Assembly (NCBI GenBank): GCA_017539025.1
Contig: JAFYHT010000070.1
Location: 23,819 to 87,818 of the forward strand
DNA length: 64,000 nucleotides
Source: Erysipelotrichaceae bacterium
GTDB lineage: Bacteria > Bacillota_I > Bacilli_A > Erysipelotrichales > Erysipelotrichaceae
Direction: 5' to 3'
Part shown: positions 23,288 to 32,527 of the stretch, piece by piece
Layout of the letters: every line of letters begins with the position of its first letter
Position numbering within the stretch: the first letter of the stretch is position 1
Position numbers and translations under genes: made by a program
Notes under the pieces: model-generated
The model's input: the letters and a program-made list of their open reading frames with translations, nothing else
What the model was told of the DNA's origin: nothing
Database searches by the model: none

Positions 23288-24898
23288 ATGGAGTTTGATG
23301 CGTTATATCAGCCTTATCCCAAGAGCCGTTATCCGCTTTACGCGAAAAACGGCGTCGTCTGCAGCAGTTCGCCGATGGCCTCAAGTGCGGGACTAAGGAT
23401 CCTTCAGAAAGGCGGGAACGCAGTCGATGCGGCTGTTGCCGCCGCTGCGACGCTTACGGTGTGCGAACCCACCAGCAACGGTATCGGTTCGGACGCTTTC
23501 GCGATCGTCTGGATGAAGGACAAACTATATGGCTTGAATGCTTCCGGGAGAGCTCCCGGAAGCATTTCCATCGATCGGGTCAAGCAGCTTGGACATGACT
23601 CCATGCCCAAGAGAGGCTGGATCCCGGTCATGGTGCCCGGGGCTCCCAAGGCCTGGGCTTCTCTGATCAAGAGCTTTGGCAACCTTTCTTTGAAAGAAGT
23701 GCTGGAACCGGCGATCGAATATGCGTCCAACGGCTATGCCGTAGGACCTGTCCTTTCTTATCTCTGGAACAAATATGTAAGCCGGGCGATCGGCGAATAT
23801 GGAGACAGGAAAGAATATGCGGAATGGTTCAGGACCTTCACAAAAGAAGGCAGGGCGCCAAAGGCCGGAGACATCGTACGTTTTCCCGACATGGCAAAGT
23901 CTTTGTCTTTGATCGGCGACAGCGATGCCGACGCGTTTTACAAAGGCGAGATCGCCAGAAAGATCGACGAACAGTCCAAAAGGGATGGAGGATTCCTGCG
24001 TTATGAGGATCTTTCTTCCTATGACGTGGAATGGGTCGATCCGATCAGCGTGAACTACAGGGGCTACGACGTCTGGGAGATCCCGCCCAACGGGCAGGGG
24101 ATCGTCGCCTTGATCGCCTTGAATATCCTGAAGAATTTCGATTTTCAGGAAAAAGATCATGTCGATAAGTATCACAAGCAGTTCGAAGCGATCAAGATCG
24201 CCTTTGCGGACGCCATCAGATTCGTGAGCGACCCCAAGGAAATGAAAGTCGATTATGAAGGATTTTTAAAAGAAGAGTATGGAAAATATCGGGCTTCGAT
24301 GATCGACGATACGGTCAAGATCTATGAAGGAGTCGATCCCGCAAGCAGCGGAACGGTCTATCTGTGCAGCGCCGACAGGGAAGGGAACATGGTCTCCTAC
24401 ATCCAGAGCAACTACATGGATTTCGGATCGGGGATCGTGATCGAGGATTATGGCGTATCCCTGCAAAACAGGGGCTATGATTTCTCTCTGGATCCGTCAA
24501 AGGTCAACGTTTTGAAGCCGGGAAAGAAGTCGTATCATACGATCATACCGGGATTCCTGACGAAGGAAGGAAAGGCAATAGGTCCTTTCGGCGTGATGGG
24601 AGGCTACATGCAGCCGCAGGGCCACGTGCAGGTCATCAGCAATCTTCTGGATTTCCATCTCAATCCGCAGGCGTGTCTCGACGCGCCGCGCTGGCAATGG
24701 CAGAAGAATGACAGGTTTATCGTCGAGCCTCGTTTTGATAAAATGATTCTGGAGCAGTTAAGGGCGAAGGGTCATCCGATCGAAGTGTCCGAGAATGATT
24801 TTTCATACGGAAGGGGACAGATGATCCTGAGAAGAGAAAACGACACTTACGTCGCCGCGGCGGAATCAAGAGCCGATTCCAACATCGCCTCTTACTAG
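23288..24898 (+). CDS. Gamma-glutamyltransferase family (YwrD-type) enzyme
   Basis: 536 residues, no signal peptide, so cytoplasmic unlike classical periplasmic GGT. N-terminal nucleophile hydrolase family: large-subunit marks GGNAVDAAVAAAATL, EPTSNGIGSDAF and LNASGRAPGS; the self-cleavage/nucleophile threonine is Thr356 in SSGTVYL; then QSNYMDFGSGIV and GGYMQPQGHVQV. Such enzymes hydrolyse or transfer gamma-glutamyl groups. Its place between PTS IIB and a transporter pair suggests the imported phosphorylated substrate carries a gamma-glutamyl-like amide, but this is inference. GC-rich like its operon neighbours. Confidence 0.88.
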   Translation: MEFDALYQPYPKSRYPLYAKNGVVCSSSPMASSAGLRILQKGGNAVDAAVAAAATLTVCEPTSNGIGSDAFAIVWMKDKLYGLNASGRAPGSISIDRVKQLGHDSMPKRGWIPVMVPGAPKAWASLIKSFGNLSLKEVLEPAIEYASNGYAVGPVLSYLWNKYVSRAIGEYGDRKEYAEWFRTFTKEGRAPKAGDIVRFPDMAKSLSLIGDSDADAFYKGEIARKIDEQSKRDGGFLRYEDLSSYDVEWVDPISVNYRGYDVWEIPPNGQGIVALIALNILKNFDFQEKDHVDKYHKQFEAIKIAFADAIRFVSDPKEMKVDYEGFLKEEYGKYRASMIDDTVKIYEGVDPASSGTVYLCSADREGNMVSYIQSNYMDFGSGIVIEDYGVSLQNRGYDFSLDPSKVNVLKPGKKSYHTIIPGFLTKEGKAIGPFGVMGGYMQPQGHVQVISNLLDFHLNPQACLDAPRWQWQKNDRFIVEPRFDKMILEQLRAKGHPIEVSENDFSYGRGQMILRRENDTYVAAAESRADSNIASY

Positions 24899-24914
24899 AA
24901 AAGGAGAATCTGTT

Positions 24915-25490
24915 TTGAAAGAAGAAAACATCTGGAAGAAAGCCTGGCTTCTGTTCATCAATACCTTTACGGTATCGATGACGGCGAACTCGGGCTACGC
25001 GATCGTATCGGTCTACCGGAACCGTTTCGTGGAGAAGTATCACTGGTTTACAAAAGACGAGATGGACGACTATGTCGCTTTGGCGCAAAGCTGTCCGGGT
25101 CCCGTGGCGGTGAGTTCCTCGATGATCATCGGCTATCAAAGCGCCGGTTTTTTGGGAGCCTTCGCTGCGGTATTGGGCGTCATCATCCCTCCTTTCGTGA
25201 TGATGATCCTCGTGACGTATTTCTATACTTTCATCTCCACCAACAGGACCGTCAGGATCTTCATCACCGGCATGCAGGCGGGGGTATGCGCCATGCTGCT
25301 GGATGTGGTGCTTGGCATGTTCAAGGGCATCGTGAAGATGAACAAGTGGTTCTATTACGCGATGGTGCTTTTCTCTTTCCTTTTCGTGAAGCTCAGCGGC
25401 ATCTCGGTCTTCTATCTGACCCTGATCTGCATCGCCATCGCCATTATCAGATATTTCTTGATCGTCAGGAAGGCAGGTGAAAACTTATGA
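24915..25490 (+). CDS. Chromate transporter (CHR) family protein, first half-size subunit
   Basis: 191 residues starting at TTG 24915, with AAGGAG about ten bases upstream. Half-size CHR family: FINTFTVSMTANSGYAIVSV at the start, LAQSCPGPVAVSSSMIIGY signature and about five or six membrane helices. Two half-size subunits, here encoded with a 4-base overlap, build the heterodimeric transporter. The family name comes from chromate, but in this context the natural substrate is more likely an organic anion or a product of the GGT/PTS pathway. Confidence 0.9.
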   Translation: MKEENIWKKAWLLFINTFTVSMTANSGYAIVSVYRNRFVEKYHWFTKDEMDDYVALAQSCPGPVAVSSSMIIGYQSAGFLGAFAAVLGVIIPPFVMMILVTYFYTFISTNRTVRIFITGMQAGVCAMLLDVVLGMFKGIVKMNKWFYYAMVLFSFLFVKLSGISVFYLTLICIAIAIIRYFLIVRKAGENL

Positions 25491-26047
25491 TAAGCATCCT
25501 GGAGATCTTCTTAAGTTTTCTCAAGATCGGCCTCTTCGCTTTCGGCGGAGCCTATGCAGTCATTCCTTTGATCGAGCAGCAGATCGTCCGGACGATGGGC
25601 TGGATGAGTTTCCGCGAGTTTTCGGACCTGCTGGCGATCGACGAGCTGACGCCCGGTCCGATCATCATCAACTCTTCCACTTTCATCGGCATGAAACTAG
25701 CAGGCATCAAGGGTGCCTTATCCGCGACCTTTGGATGCATGCTTCCGGGATGCATCATCTCTCTTCTTCTGGTTGTCATCTACAAGAAGTACAAGAAGAT
25801 CCCCATCATCTCGGAGATCATGTCGATCCTAAAATGTATGTCCGTTGCCTTGATCTTCTCGGTCTTGCTGAAGATGTTCCTGTCGACCATCTTCCCCGAT
25901 GGGATCGCCTTGGACGGCATCGACATCCCCGCTCTTGTCATGATGGTCGCGTCGTTCTTCGTTTTGAAGAAGTACAAGCCCAATCCCATCCTGGTGATGC
26001 TAGCATGCGGGGCATTGACGCTGGTGTTGTCTTATCTTCCCATATGA
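25487..26047 (+). CDS. Chromate transporter (CHR) family protein, second half-size subunit
   Basis: 186 residues. It carries the partner signatures FLKIGLFAFGGAYAVIPLIEQ and LLAIDELTPGPIIINSSTFIG, the typical GGG/PGP motif set of CHR proteins, with about six helices. It overlaps the first subunit by four bases (ATGA) and is the last gene of the operon before a bidirectional terminator. Confidence 0.92.
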   Translation: MISILEIFLSFLKIGLFAFGGAYAVIPLIEQQIVRTMGWMSFREFSDLLAIDELTPGPIIINSSTFIGMKLAGIKGALSATFGCMLPGCIISLLLVVIYKKYKKIPIISEIMSILKCMSVALIFSVLLKMFLSTIFPDGIALDGIDIPALVMMVASFFVLKKYKPNPILVMLACGALTLVLSYLPI

Positions 26048-26053
26048 ATCAGG

Positions 26054-26076
26054 CAGGTACGAAAAGTACCTGTTTT
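26054..26076. terminator. Bidirectional terminator
   Basis: CAGGTAC (26054-26060), loop GAAAA, GTACCTG (26066-26072), TTTTT. It ends the PTS operon; the esterase gene converges from the other side. Confidence 0.88.
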
Positions 26077-26886
26077 TCATTTTCCGATGTTTCCGCTGTT
26101 GAGTCCGTTGTTGTTTTTGCCTAAAGGCAGCCAGTCGATGACGGCTTTGATCTGTCTGTCCCAGAAATCCCATTCATGAGCACCCGGTTCTTCGACATAG
26201 GTGACATCAAATCCGTTCTTGATGAGTTTATCTCTGAATTTGCGGTTGCTTGCAAGAAGAGAATCGGATGTGCCGCAGGCGATATAGATCACCGGTTTTT
26301 CTTTTCCTTCTTTGACCAGCTTCTTCATGACGTATTCCGGATTGATGTCGCTGTTCTTGGCTTTCTTGACATCACCGAATACCATGTTGTCGCCTAGGAA
26401 GCTTTTTTCACCTTCAAACAGCTGCAGGGCACCTGACAGAGAAGCGATATAGCCGAAGGTATCGGAATACTTCAAGCCGTTCCTCATGGCACCGAAACCG
26501 CCCATGGACAATCCGGCGATGAAGGTGTCCTTGCGTTTTGTTGACAGCGGGAACATCCTTCTTGTGACTTCAACGATCTCCTCGCCGATGAATTTTCCAT
26601 AATCGTTCATCGGAGTGATACTGTTGACATAGAAGGCGTTGTCGCCGGAAGGCATGACGACGCAAAGACCTTTTTCTTCGGCCCATCTCTGTATCCTGGT
26701 TCCGGATACCCAGTCGGTATAGTTACCGAAGATGCCATGGAGCAGATAGAGAGTCTTGAATTTCTTTCCCTGTCTGTTTTCATAATCCATCGTCGCAAAA
26801 GAGATCTTGTCGACAGGCAGGATCACGTTCAAAGGAACAGTGCGCATCAGCACTTTGGATACATAGTTTACCTGGATGAGTGCCAT
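26077..26886 (-). CDS. EstA-type esterase (tributyrin esterase family)
   Basis: 269 residues, alpha/beta-hydrolase of the esterase D/EstA type, cytoplasmic. It begins ALIQVNYVSKVLMRTVPLNV, has the LLHGIFGNYTDW oxyanion region, nucleophile Ser in GLSMGGFGA, and the catalytic His in PGAHEWDFW. Members cleave short-chain acyl esters and acetylated sugars. AGGAAAAGATA precedes ATG 26886. It is a single-gene unit. Confidence 0.92.
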   Translation of the reverse strand: MALIQVNYVSKVLMRTVPLNVILPVDKISFATMDYENRQGKKFKTLYLLHGIFGNYTDWVSGTRIQRWAEEKGLCVVMPSGDNAFYVNSITPMNDYGKFIGEEIVEVTRRMFPLSTKRKDTFIAGLSMGGFGAMRNGLKYSDTFGYIASLSGALQLFEGEKSFLGDNMVFGDVKKAKNSDINPEYVMKKLVKEGKEKPVIYIACGTSDSLLASNRKFRDKLIKNGFDVTYVEEPGAHEWDFWDRQIKAVIDWLPLGKNNNGLNSGNIGK

Positions 26887-26984
26887 TATCTTTTCCTTTC
26901 TGATTATGTTTTATATTCTTTACACTTATATTCTAACAGACAGCTGGCATGTTTTTTGTTTCAGGATAGTGTTTAAATAATAGT

Positions 26985-27920
26985 GTGAAGAGATTCTTTT
27001 GGATCATCCTTATATTATTTCTGCTGGGTTTCATGAGAAGCTGTTTTTCGGTTGAGAAAGAAACCGTGAACACAGAAAAAGAAAAACCTGTCATCATTCA
27101 TGAGAAGAAAGAGGAAACATATATTGAAAAGAAAGAAGATCCAAACGATCCTTTGAGATTGAGCTTTGAAGATAAAAACTATCTGGAAGAAGCGATCATC
27201 AGAAACAGACTCACCGGCAGCGAACTGGAATACTGTTCCCATGTATTCAAGGAAGATGGTTCAACGGTATTCACCTGGAATCTGAAAGATGATGATAAGG
27301 AAGTATATCGCTGTTCCTATTCGTTTGATAAGAACAGGAGTTATGAAAAACGATCGGTCGTTTCCTGTCATCTTTCACAAGGATATGAAGATTATAAAAG
27401 TGGAGATGTTATTTTTATCAGAGACTATGTCATGCCGGAAAAAGGGGATGAGATCGACATGTTCGTATATCCGAATTCTTCCGATTATTACGAGAAGTAT
27501 TTCATATTGGGAAAGTATTCCGATATGTACTGTTATGCCAAAGGTGATGATATTTATTTTGAATACGAGTGGTATCAGAATACCGAAGATGGACCGGTAC
27601 TGGTATATCAATCAACTGCGAAGAATACCGATACGACTTCGGGAAAGAGATATCATGAAGAGCTTTGGGATCTGTTTGAAATTTCATATCTGAATATCGA
27701 TATCATTCCATATGAGGAGTATCCAAGAGATAAGGATTATTATGATGTCTATCGGGAATGGAAAAACAAGGAAAGAGAAAAAAGAGATGAAGAAGACCTG
27801 AACGAATCGATAGAGAATTATTGCGATCTGGATGATCCGGAAGATCTCTATTACGATTACGAAGGGGATTTTGAATCTTACGAGGAGGCTGAAGCTTTCT
27901 GGCATGAGTATTGTGACTGA
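26985..27920 (+). CDS. Membrane-anchored or secreted acidic protein, unknown
   Basis: 311 residues from GTG 26985. The N-terminus MKRFFWIILILFLLGFMRSC is a signal peptide or anchor; the Cys context (MRSC) is a poor lipobox. The rest is very acidic and Tyr-rich, with an acidic C-terminus (DEEDLNESIENY, DPEDLYYDYEGD). No known domain is recognised. There is no clear ribosome site; a TAAATAAT-like box lies about eight bases before GTG, so the mRNA may be leaderless. It precedes a CAAX-type protease by 15 bases. Confidence 0.65.
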   Translation: MKRFFWIILILFLLGFMRSCFSVEKETVNTEKEKPVIIHEKKEETYIEKKEDPNDPLRLSFEDKNYLEEAIIRNRLTGSELEYCSHVFKEDGSTVFTWNLKDDDKEVYRCSYSFDKNRSYEKRSVVSCHLSQGYEDYKSGDVIFIRDYVMPEKGDEIDMFVYPNSSDYYEKYFILGKYSDMYCYAKGDDIYFEYEWYQNTEDGPVLVYQSTAKNTDTTSGKRYHEELWDLFEISYLNIDIIPYEEYPRDKDYYDVYREWKNKEREKRDEEDLNESIENYCDLDDPEDLYYDYEGDFESYEEAEAFWHEYCD

Positions 27921-27935
27921 CAATTCAGGTTTATA

Positions 27936-28628
27936 ATGGAAAAGATGGATAAGATCTTTAAGAACAGGGAATGCCGTTTTGCGATCGTTTTCGGAATTAT
28001 ATCGGTACTGGTCATGAGCCTTGTGGAGAGGCTTTTTCAGCCTTCCTACGCAATCAAAAGTCTGATCAAGATCCTTGTCATGAATACACCGATATTGCTT
28101 CATACGAGACTGTTTCACAGGGGATATTTCGATCTGATCCATTTAAAAAGAAAGAAACTGTCAAAGACACTGGTACTGGCAATGGCTTTTGCGTATATCG
28201 GGATCATTGTTGCGTTTTTATTGTTTCAGGATATGATAGATCTCTCTTTGATCAGAGATAGTCTGTTTGAAAAAGAAGGTCTTACAAGAGAAAATTTCCT
28301 GTTTGTGTTTGTCTATATCATCATCGTCAATTCATTCCTGGAAGAGAGTTTCTTCAGAGGCTATCTCTCTCATGTCTTTATCAGACATGGATATTCCTTA
28401 TCCGGAAAGATCTTTTCCGCCTTCCTGTTTTCGATATATCATATCGGGATCGTATCAGGATGGTTCAATATCCTGATCTTTGTGATCATGATCATCGGCC
28501 TGTCTCTGGCAGGATTATTCCTGCAATATGTTGCGGAAAAAGAAGATACCTTATCAGGAAGCTGGATGGTCCATGCCTGTGCCAATCTGGCGATCAATAC
28601 GATCGGAACCATCATGATGTTGAAATAA
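27936..28628 (+). CDS. CPBP (CAAX-type) intramembrane metalloprotease
   Basis: 230 residues with about six to seven membrane helices. The catalytic motifs are complete: Glu136-Glu137 with Arg141 in FLEESFFRGY, His169 in SIYHIG, and a C-terminal HACANLAIN. In bacteria this family often works in bacteriocin immunity, processing or stress signalling. It lies 15 bases after the acidic membrane protein, which could be its substrate or partner, though no evidence beyond adjacency exists. Confidence 0.9.
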   Translation: MEKMDKIFKNRECRFAIVFGIISVLVMSLVERLFQPSYAIKSLIKILVMNTPILLHTRLFHRGYFDLIHLKRKKLSKTLVLAMAFAYIGIIVAFLLFQDMIDLSLIRDSLFEKEGLTRENFLFVFVYIIIVNSFLEESFFRGYLSHVFIRHGYSLSGKIFSAFLFSIYHIGIVSGWFNILIFVIMIIGLSLAGLFLQYVAEKEDTLSGSWMVHACANLAINTIGTIMMLK

Positions 28629-28657
28629 AAAATGACAAGCAGCTTGTCATTTTCTTT
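28629..28657. terminator. Bidirectional terminator
   Basis: AAAATGACAAG and CTTGTCATTTT around CAG, with A-run left and TTTTCTTTT right. Confidence 0.85.
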
Positions 28658-28679
28658 TGAACATTGACAAATTGAAAAT

Positions 28680-29624
28680 TTAAGACGGATCACCAAAAAC
28701 GATATCTGCTTCTCTGATCGCTTCCTCTTCTGACCTGCCGTTATTCATAAAATATCTGATCAGCTTATCAAGGGATTCTTTTCTTTCTTCGGTTTTCCCA
28801 ATAGAAATGCCTTCAGTTCTTCCTTCGTTTTTTTCTTCTTCCAGCAACACTTTCCAGCCTTCACACATATTGACGCTTCCTCCTTGATCGTTTTTCTCCA
28901 GATCGATATCGATATCTGACATTACCTTGATCGATCTGGCAATCTCGTATGGTATGTCTTCAAATCTTTTATCCCGTCTATATTCTCTCACCTTTTGTGA
29001 ATTATTTGAATATTTCAAGAATTCAAACAACAGTGATACCTTTGTTTCCATGGAGCGAATGGTTTCATCATCGAGTTCATTCAGAGATATCAGATTCATC
29101 GGATAGTCTGGTATGTATCCTTTAAATCTTTCTGTCATCTTAGGGTCCATCATATCATGAATGCTTCTGGGTCCAGTCCATTTTTCGGGGCTCCAACATA
29201 TCACCAATGTGATGACGGGTATCAGTCTGTCATCTTTGGTAAAACCACTAAGATATTCTTTTTTCGAAAGTGACTTGTTTTCTTTATTTCTGTTTCTGAT
29301 GATCTTCATCTGGCCGTGATAATTTAAGGCATCATACAACATCACTCTGGCGGGCATCGTATCATCGATTTCGTTTTGATTTTCGATCCCGAGATATAGA
29401 TATGCATATCTGCCATCGTGTCTGATCAATGCGTTTCTCATGATATCTCTATGTTTTTCGGTTGAAAACAGTTTATGATAATCCACTAAGATCTCATCTG
29501 TATTCATATCTTTCAATCGATCCGGGTCGATGACTTTATTCTTGAAAAAGAGATTATTAAAGATATCTGCAAAGATATGATCATCTTTCAACAAGTCTTT
29601 TGTTACGTGATCTGTATTTGGCAA
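28680..29624 (-). CDS. Rpn/YhgA-like PD-(D/E)XK nuclease family protein
   Basis: 314 residues, probable TTG start behind a perfect TAGGAGGT ribosome site. It begins KDDHIFADIFNNLFF, followed by a PD-(D/E)XK-like core including LYLGIENQNEIDDTMPARVM and YDALNYHGQM, then a charged helical C-terminus (NEGRTEGISIGKTEERKESL) typical of Rpn proteins. Rpn proteins are predicted recombination-promoting DNases, often annotated as transposase-like, and are found in variable copy number. The C-terminus can be swapped among paralogues. The upstream inverted-repeat element is shared with the second Rpn-like gene at 32528-33373. Confidence 0.82.
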   Translation of the reverse strand: MPNTDHVTKDLLKDDHIFADIFNNLFFKNKVIDPDRLKDMNTDEILVDYHKLFSTEKHRDIMRNALIRHDGRYAYLYLGIENQNEIDDTMPARVMLYDALNYHGQMKIIRNRNKENKSLSKKEYLSGFTKDDRLIPVITLVICWSPEKWTGPRSIHDMMDPKMTERFKGYIPDYPMNLISLNELDDETIRSMETKVSLLFEFLKYSNNSQKVREYRRDKRFEDIPYEIARSIKVMSDIDIDLEKNDQGGSVNMCEGWKVLLEEEKNEGRTEGISIGKTEERKESLDKLIRYFMNNGRSEEEAIREADIVFGDPS

Positions 29625-29642
29625 TTGATTTTACCTCCTAAT

Positions 29643-29691
29643 CATTATTCGCCGAAAAATCGCGAATACCTAACAAAAAATGAAAAAAACG
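29643..29691 (-). repeat. Rpn-upstream inverted-repeat element, copy 1
   Basis: ATTCGC (29647-29652) and GCGAAT (29662-29667) are inverted arms with a 9-base centre. Read on the gene strand the core is TTAGGTATTCGCGATTTTTC followed by GGCGAATAAT. The same core lies upstream of the second Rpn-like gene (33414-33434) and, decayed, at 5985-6032. TTAGGT and AATAAT are 18 bases apart and could be a weak promoter with the palindrome between them. Confidence 0.75.
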
Positions 29692-29728
29692 TAAAAAACT
29701 TGTGATTACAATATTCAAAACGAAATAA

Positions 29729-29754
29729 AAGTACCGGTACTTATCATTTATAAT
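29729..29754 (+). promoter_or_regulatory. Palindromic operator and -10 for the GPH operon
   Basis: AAGTACCGGTACTT (29729-29742) is a perfect 14-base palindrome just upstream of TATAAT (29749-29754). There is no good -35, so the site fits either repressor binding or an activator replacing the -35. Confidence 0.6.
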
Positions 29755-29789
29755 GAATACAGATAGTTTTCTTTCAGAAGGGAATATAG

Positions 29790-31178
29790 ATGGATTATCA
29801 GGCGGAAAAGAAAGAAAGATTTGCCTATGGACTCTGGTTTTTAGGTGAAAATATCATCTGGGCTTATGTTGCTTTAGCATCGACTTTTCTGCTGGATATC
29901 GGGATTGATGCGACGCTTGCTTCAGCGATACTTCTGGGTCCCAAGATCTGGGATGCGGTCAATGATACGCTGTTTGGCTTTATTGTAGACAAGAAAAAAT
30001 TCAAAAATGGCGAGAAGTTCATGCCATGGATCAGGATCGGAAACATCCTGATCGGTCTCATGATCATATTGATGTATGCCATACCTGCTTCTTTGAAAAG
30101 TGATACGATCAAGATCGTATGGTTCGTGTTCGCTTATCTGGCGATGGATTTCGCTTATACCCTGATGGATGCGCCGATGTTTGCGATGCCTACAGTCATG
30201 ACAAGCAATATTCATGAAAGGACAGACCTGATCTCTGCCAATCGTTTCTGCGGGATCTTCGGAGGGATCATTGCGACTGTTCTGATCCCGATCATCCGTC
30301 CGAAACTTGGGTGGTTTGTGACCGGTGTCATCTTTTCCATACTTGGTACGATACTGATGACCCCTTTCCTCATGTGGGGAAAAGAAAGGATCCATGTTTC
30401 TGCAGAAAAGGAAAAAGAATACAGTTTTTCTGAAATGTTGAGATATTTAAGGACGAACAGATATCTTCTGATATCGCTGCTGCTGATCTTCGTACAGGGA
30501 GCTTCATCCATTGAATCGGTGCTTTCACTCATTACTGCGAGAAACTGTCTTGGCAGTGAATCGATGGCGACGGTACTGACAGCTGTGGCTCTTGGTCCGA
30601 CGATCCTGATGGCGTTACTTGTACCAAAACTCGCCAAGAAATATGACAAGACTTCTCTGATTATGTTTGGATTGATCGCGTCATTTGTCGGAAGCACAGC
30701 CATGTATCTGGTCGGTTATCATAATTTTGTTTTGATCGCATTCTTTTTGATGGTCAAAGGAGTCGGTATCTCATTCTTCCTGATCCTCAGCTACATGCTG
30801 GTAGGGGATTCCGTTGAGTATGGCACATACAAGACCGGTACCAGAGCGACAGGCATTTCCTTTTCTTTACAGACATTCACTGCCAAGATGAAGAATGCTG
30901 TCATCGGTTCGCTTTCGCTGTTTGCCCTGGGACTTTTCGGTTATGATTCCGATCTGGGAGAGACTGTAAGGCAATCGGAAGAAGTCATCAAAGGCATCTG
31001 GGCAGTCTATAATCTGATGCCTGCGATCGGTGCCTTGTTCTGTATTCTGATGCTGGTACTGTTCTATAAGATGAGAGATAAGGATGTCGAAGTTATGGCT
31101 GCATACAACAGCGGAGCCATCAGTAAACAGGAAGCTGAAAAAGCTTTATACGATAAATACGGTGCTGCAGGAGAATGA
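29790..31178 (+). CDS. GPH-family (glycoside-pentoside-hexuronide) cation symporter
   Basis: 462 residues, about twelve membrane helices. GPH marks: FAYGLWFLGENIIWAYVAL at the start, AILLGPKIWDAVNDTLFGFI with the conserved Asp, DAPMFAMPTVMT, and VGDSVEYGTYKTGTRATG typical of the family. It imports a glycoside with Na+ or H+. The next gene, a phosphodiester glycosidase-like enzyme, overlaps its stop (ATGA), so the pair probably imports and then cleaves one substrate. GAAGGGAATA lies before ATG. Confidence 0.9.
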   Translation: MDYQAEKKERFAYGLWFLGENIIWAYVALASTFLLDIGIDATLASAILLGPKIWDAVNDTLFGFIVDKKKFKNGEKFMPWIRIGNILIGLMIILMYAIPASLKSDTIKIVWFVFAYLAMDFAYTLMDAPMFAMPTVMTSNIHERTDLISANRFCGIFGGIIATVLIPIIRPKLGWFVTGVIFSILGTILMTPFLMWGKERIHVSAEKEKEYSFSEMLRYLRTNRYLLISLLLIFVQGASSIESVLSLITARNCLGSESMATVLTAVALGPTILMALLVPKLAKKYDKTSLIMFGLIASFVGSTAMYLVGYHNFVLIAFFLMVKGVGISFFLILSYMLVGDSVEYGTYKTGTRATGISFSLQTFTAKMKNAVIGSLSLFALGLFGYDSDLGETVRQSEEVIKGIWAVYNLMPAIGALFCILMLVLFYKMRDKDVEVMAAYNSGAISKQEAEKALYDKYGAAGE

Positions 31179-32509
31179 TGTATTCAGAGATAAAGACATA
31201 CAGATATTCAGAACACGAAATACAAAGAGTCCAGGTCGTCAAAGCCGATAGTTTTGATGAACTGGATTTTTTAAGACCGGATTTTGATAAAAGATCTTTT
31301 GAGAAATTATGCACTCTCTACAGTGATTTCATCATTCCCAAATATTCATGGGTCTTTGGGGCACTGGTCCATTTCTATCTTCCGGAGAAGATCGATCTTC
31401 CCCTTTATGATGAGAAGAAATACGGAAAGATCTATGACAAAACGATCTTGTGCAATATCCTGTTTCATGAGCACGCATCCTTAAAAAATGATGAGATCAT
31501 TTTTGATGACGAAGATGTAAAACGCTTATTTGAAACATTGAAAGAAAAGGGATGTCTTCATATCTCAAGAGGAAAAAGAAAGAAACTGTCCTTCCTTCCG
31601 GTAGGAAAGAATTTCGGTTTCCTGAGTGAAAACAAAGCAGACGCAAAAATGAAGGTCAACAGCAGTTTCTTCGTCATGGATCTGTTTGATCTGGGAAGCG
31701 TCTATGATCAGGTATCAACACCGATCGGACTCTGTGTTAAAGACGGAAAGATATTAAATCCTCCTTTGTTTGACAGAGAGGTGCTGATGGTAAAAAACAA
31801 TGAGGTTTCAATCGATAGAGTTTCATTGAAAGAGATCGGTGTGATCATTGATGGAATCAGGTATAAAGACGGACAAAACGCTATATTCTATTCCAGACCG
31901 GAATACCGGAAAAGTGAAAAAGGCGGTTTTGATATCGTTGTGGTCGGGAATAAAGTCGTTGCCTGCAAGATCGGAGGGAATTGCGATGCTCCTTCTTCCG
32001 GTTTCCTGATCCATCTGAATGAAAAGAAGGAAATCACAGATACTTCAGTTTCCTATGAAGGAATGGAAGATATATCTTTTGCGATACAAGTTGGTAACAG
32101 TGTTATGAAAAACGGAGAGATGACAGAAAAGTTTGAATCATCTTTCTACAATTTCCTTCACTTCTGGAGCGTTTCTTATCCGCCTTCCATGTATCCCTTG
32201 AACTATGAAAAAGACAGGGCACCGAGGATCGTTCTTGGAGCCGATCAGGAAAACAAGCCGATGATCCTGTGGTTTGAAGGAGAGGCGAAATTCGGGCATG
32301 ATCCTGAAACATGCAGCTGTGGTGCATCCTTACAAGAAGCAGCAAAGATCGCGTATGATCTTGGCATGTATAATGGGATCCATCTTGACGGAGGAGGCTC
32401 CGCTCAGATCCTGATCGATGGGAAAAGGCAACTCATGATCTCTGACAGAGATAAAGACAGCTTTAAAGAAAATGAAAGAGCCATTCCTATGGCTCTGTAT
32501 ATCCCTTGA
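31175..32509 (+). CDS. Phosphodiester glycosidase (NAGPA/DUF2233-like) family protein
   Basis: 444 residues, no signal peptide. The C-terminal part holds the family signature HLDGGGSAQIL, with a CSCGASLQEAAKIAYDLGMY lead-in. The family includes the mammalian enzyme that uncovers mannose 6-phosphate and bacterial enzymes cutting sugar-1-phosphodiesters. The N-terminal 200 residues are unusual for the family and unrecognised. Start ATG 31175 or 31178, with GCAGGAG upstream. It is coupled to the GPH transporter, suggesting that a glycosyl phosphodiester or related sugar is used in the cytoplasm. Confidence 0.82.
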   Translation: MMYSEIKTYRYSEHEIQRVQVVKADSFDELDFLRPDFDKRSFEKLCTLYSDFIIPKYSWVFGALVHFYLPEKIDLPLYDEKKYGKIYDKTILCNILFHEHASLKNDEIIFDDEDVKRLFETLKEKGCLHISRGKRKKLSFLPVGKNFGFLSENKADAKMKVNSSFFVMDLFDLGSVYDQVSTPIGLCVKDGKILNPPLFDREVLMVKNNEVSIDRVSLKEIGVIIDGIRYKDGQNAIFYSRPEYRKSEKGGFDIVVVGNKVVACKIGGNCDAPSSGFLIHLNEKKEITDTSVSYEGMEDISFAIQVGNSVMKNGEMTEKFESSFYNFLHFWSVSYPPSMYPLNYEKDRAPRIVLGADQENKPMILWFEGEAKFGHDPETCSCGASLQEAAKIAYDLGMYNGIHLDGGGSAQILIDGKRQLMISDRDKDSFKENERAIPMALYIP

Positions 32510-32527
32510 TTATAGACTGATATACGA

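Noticed and set aside
23525..24175. 216-codon minus-strand frame inside the GGT gene
   Set aside because: Antisense shadow; the GGT frame carries all family motifs.
25477..26124. 215-codon plus-strand frame overlapping the second CHR gene
   Set aside because: Shifted frame of the CHR gene with His/Arg/Asp-rich nonsense composition.
29790..32509. Rpn genes flanking the GPH operon as ends of a composite transposon
   Set aside because: The two nucleases differ in sequence, lie in the same orientation and have no terminal repeats or target duplication; only the upstream element is shared.
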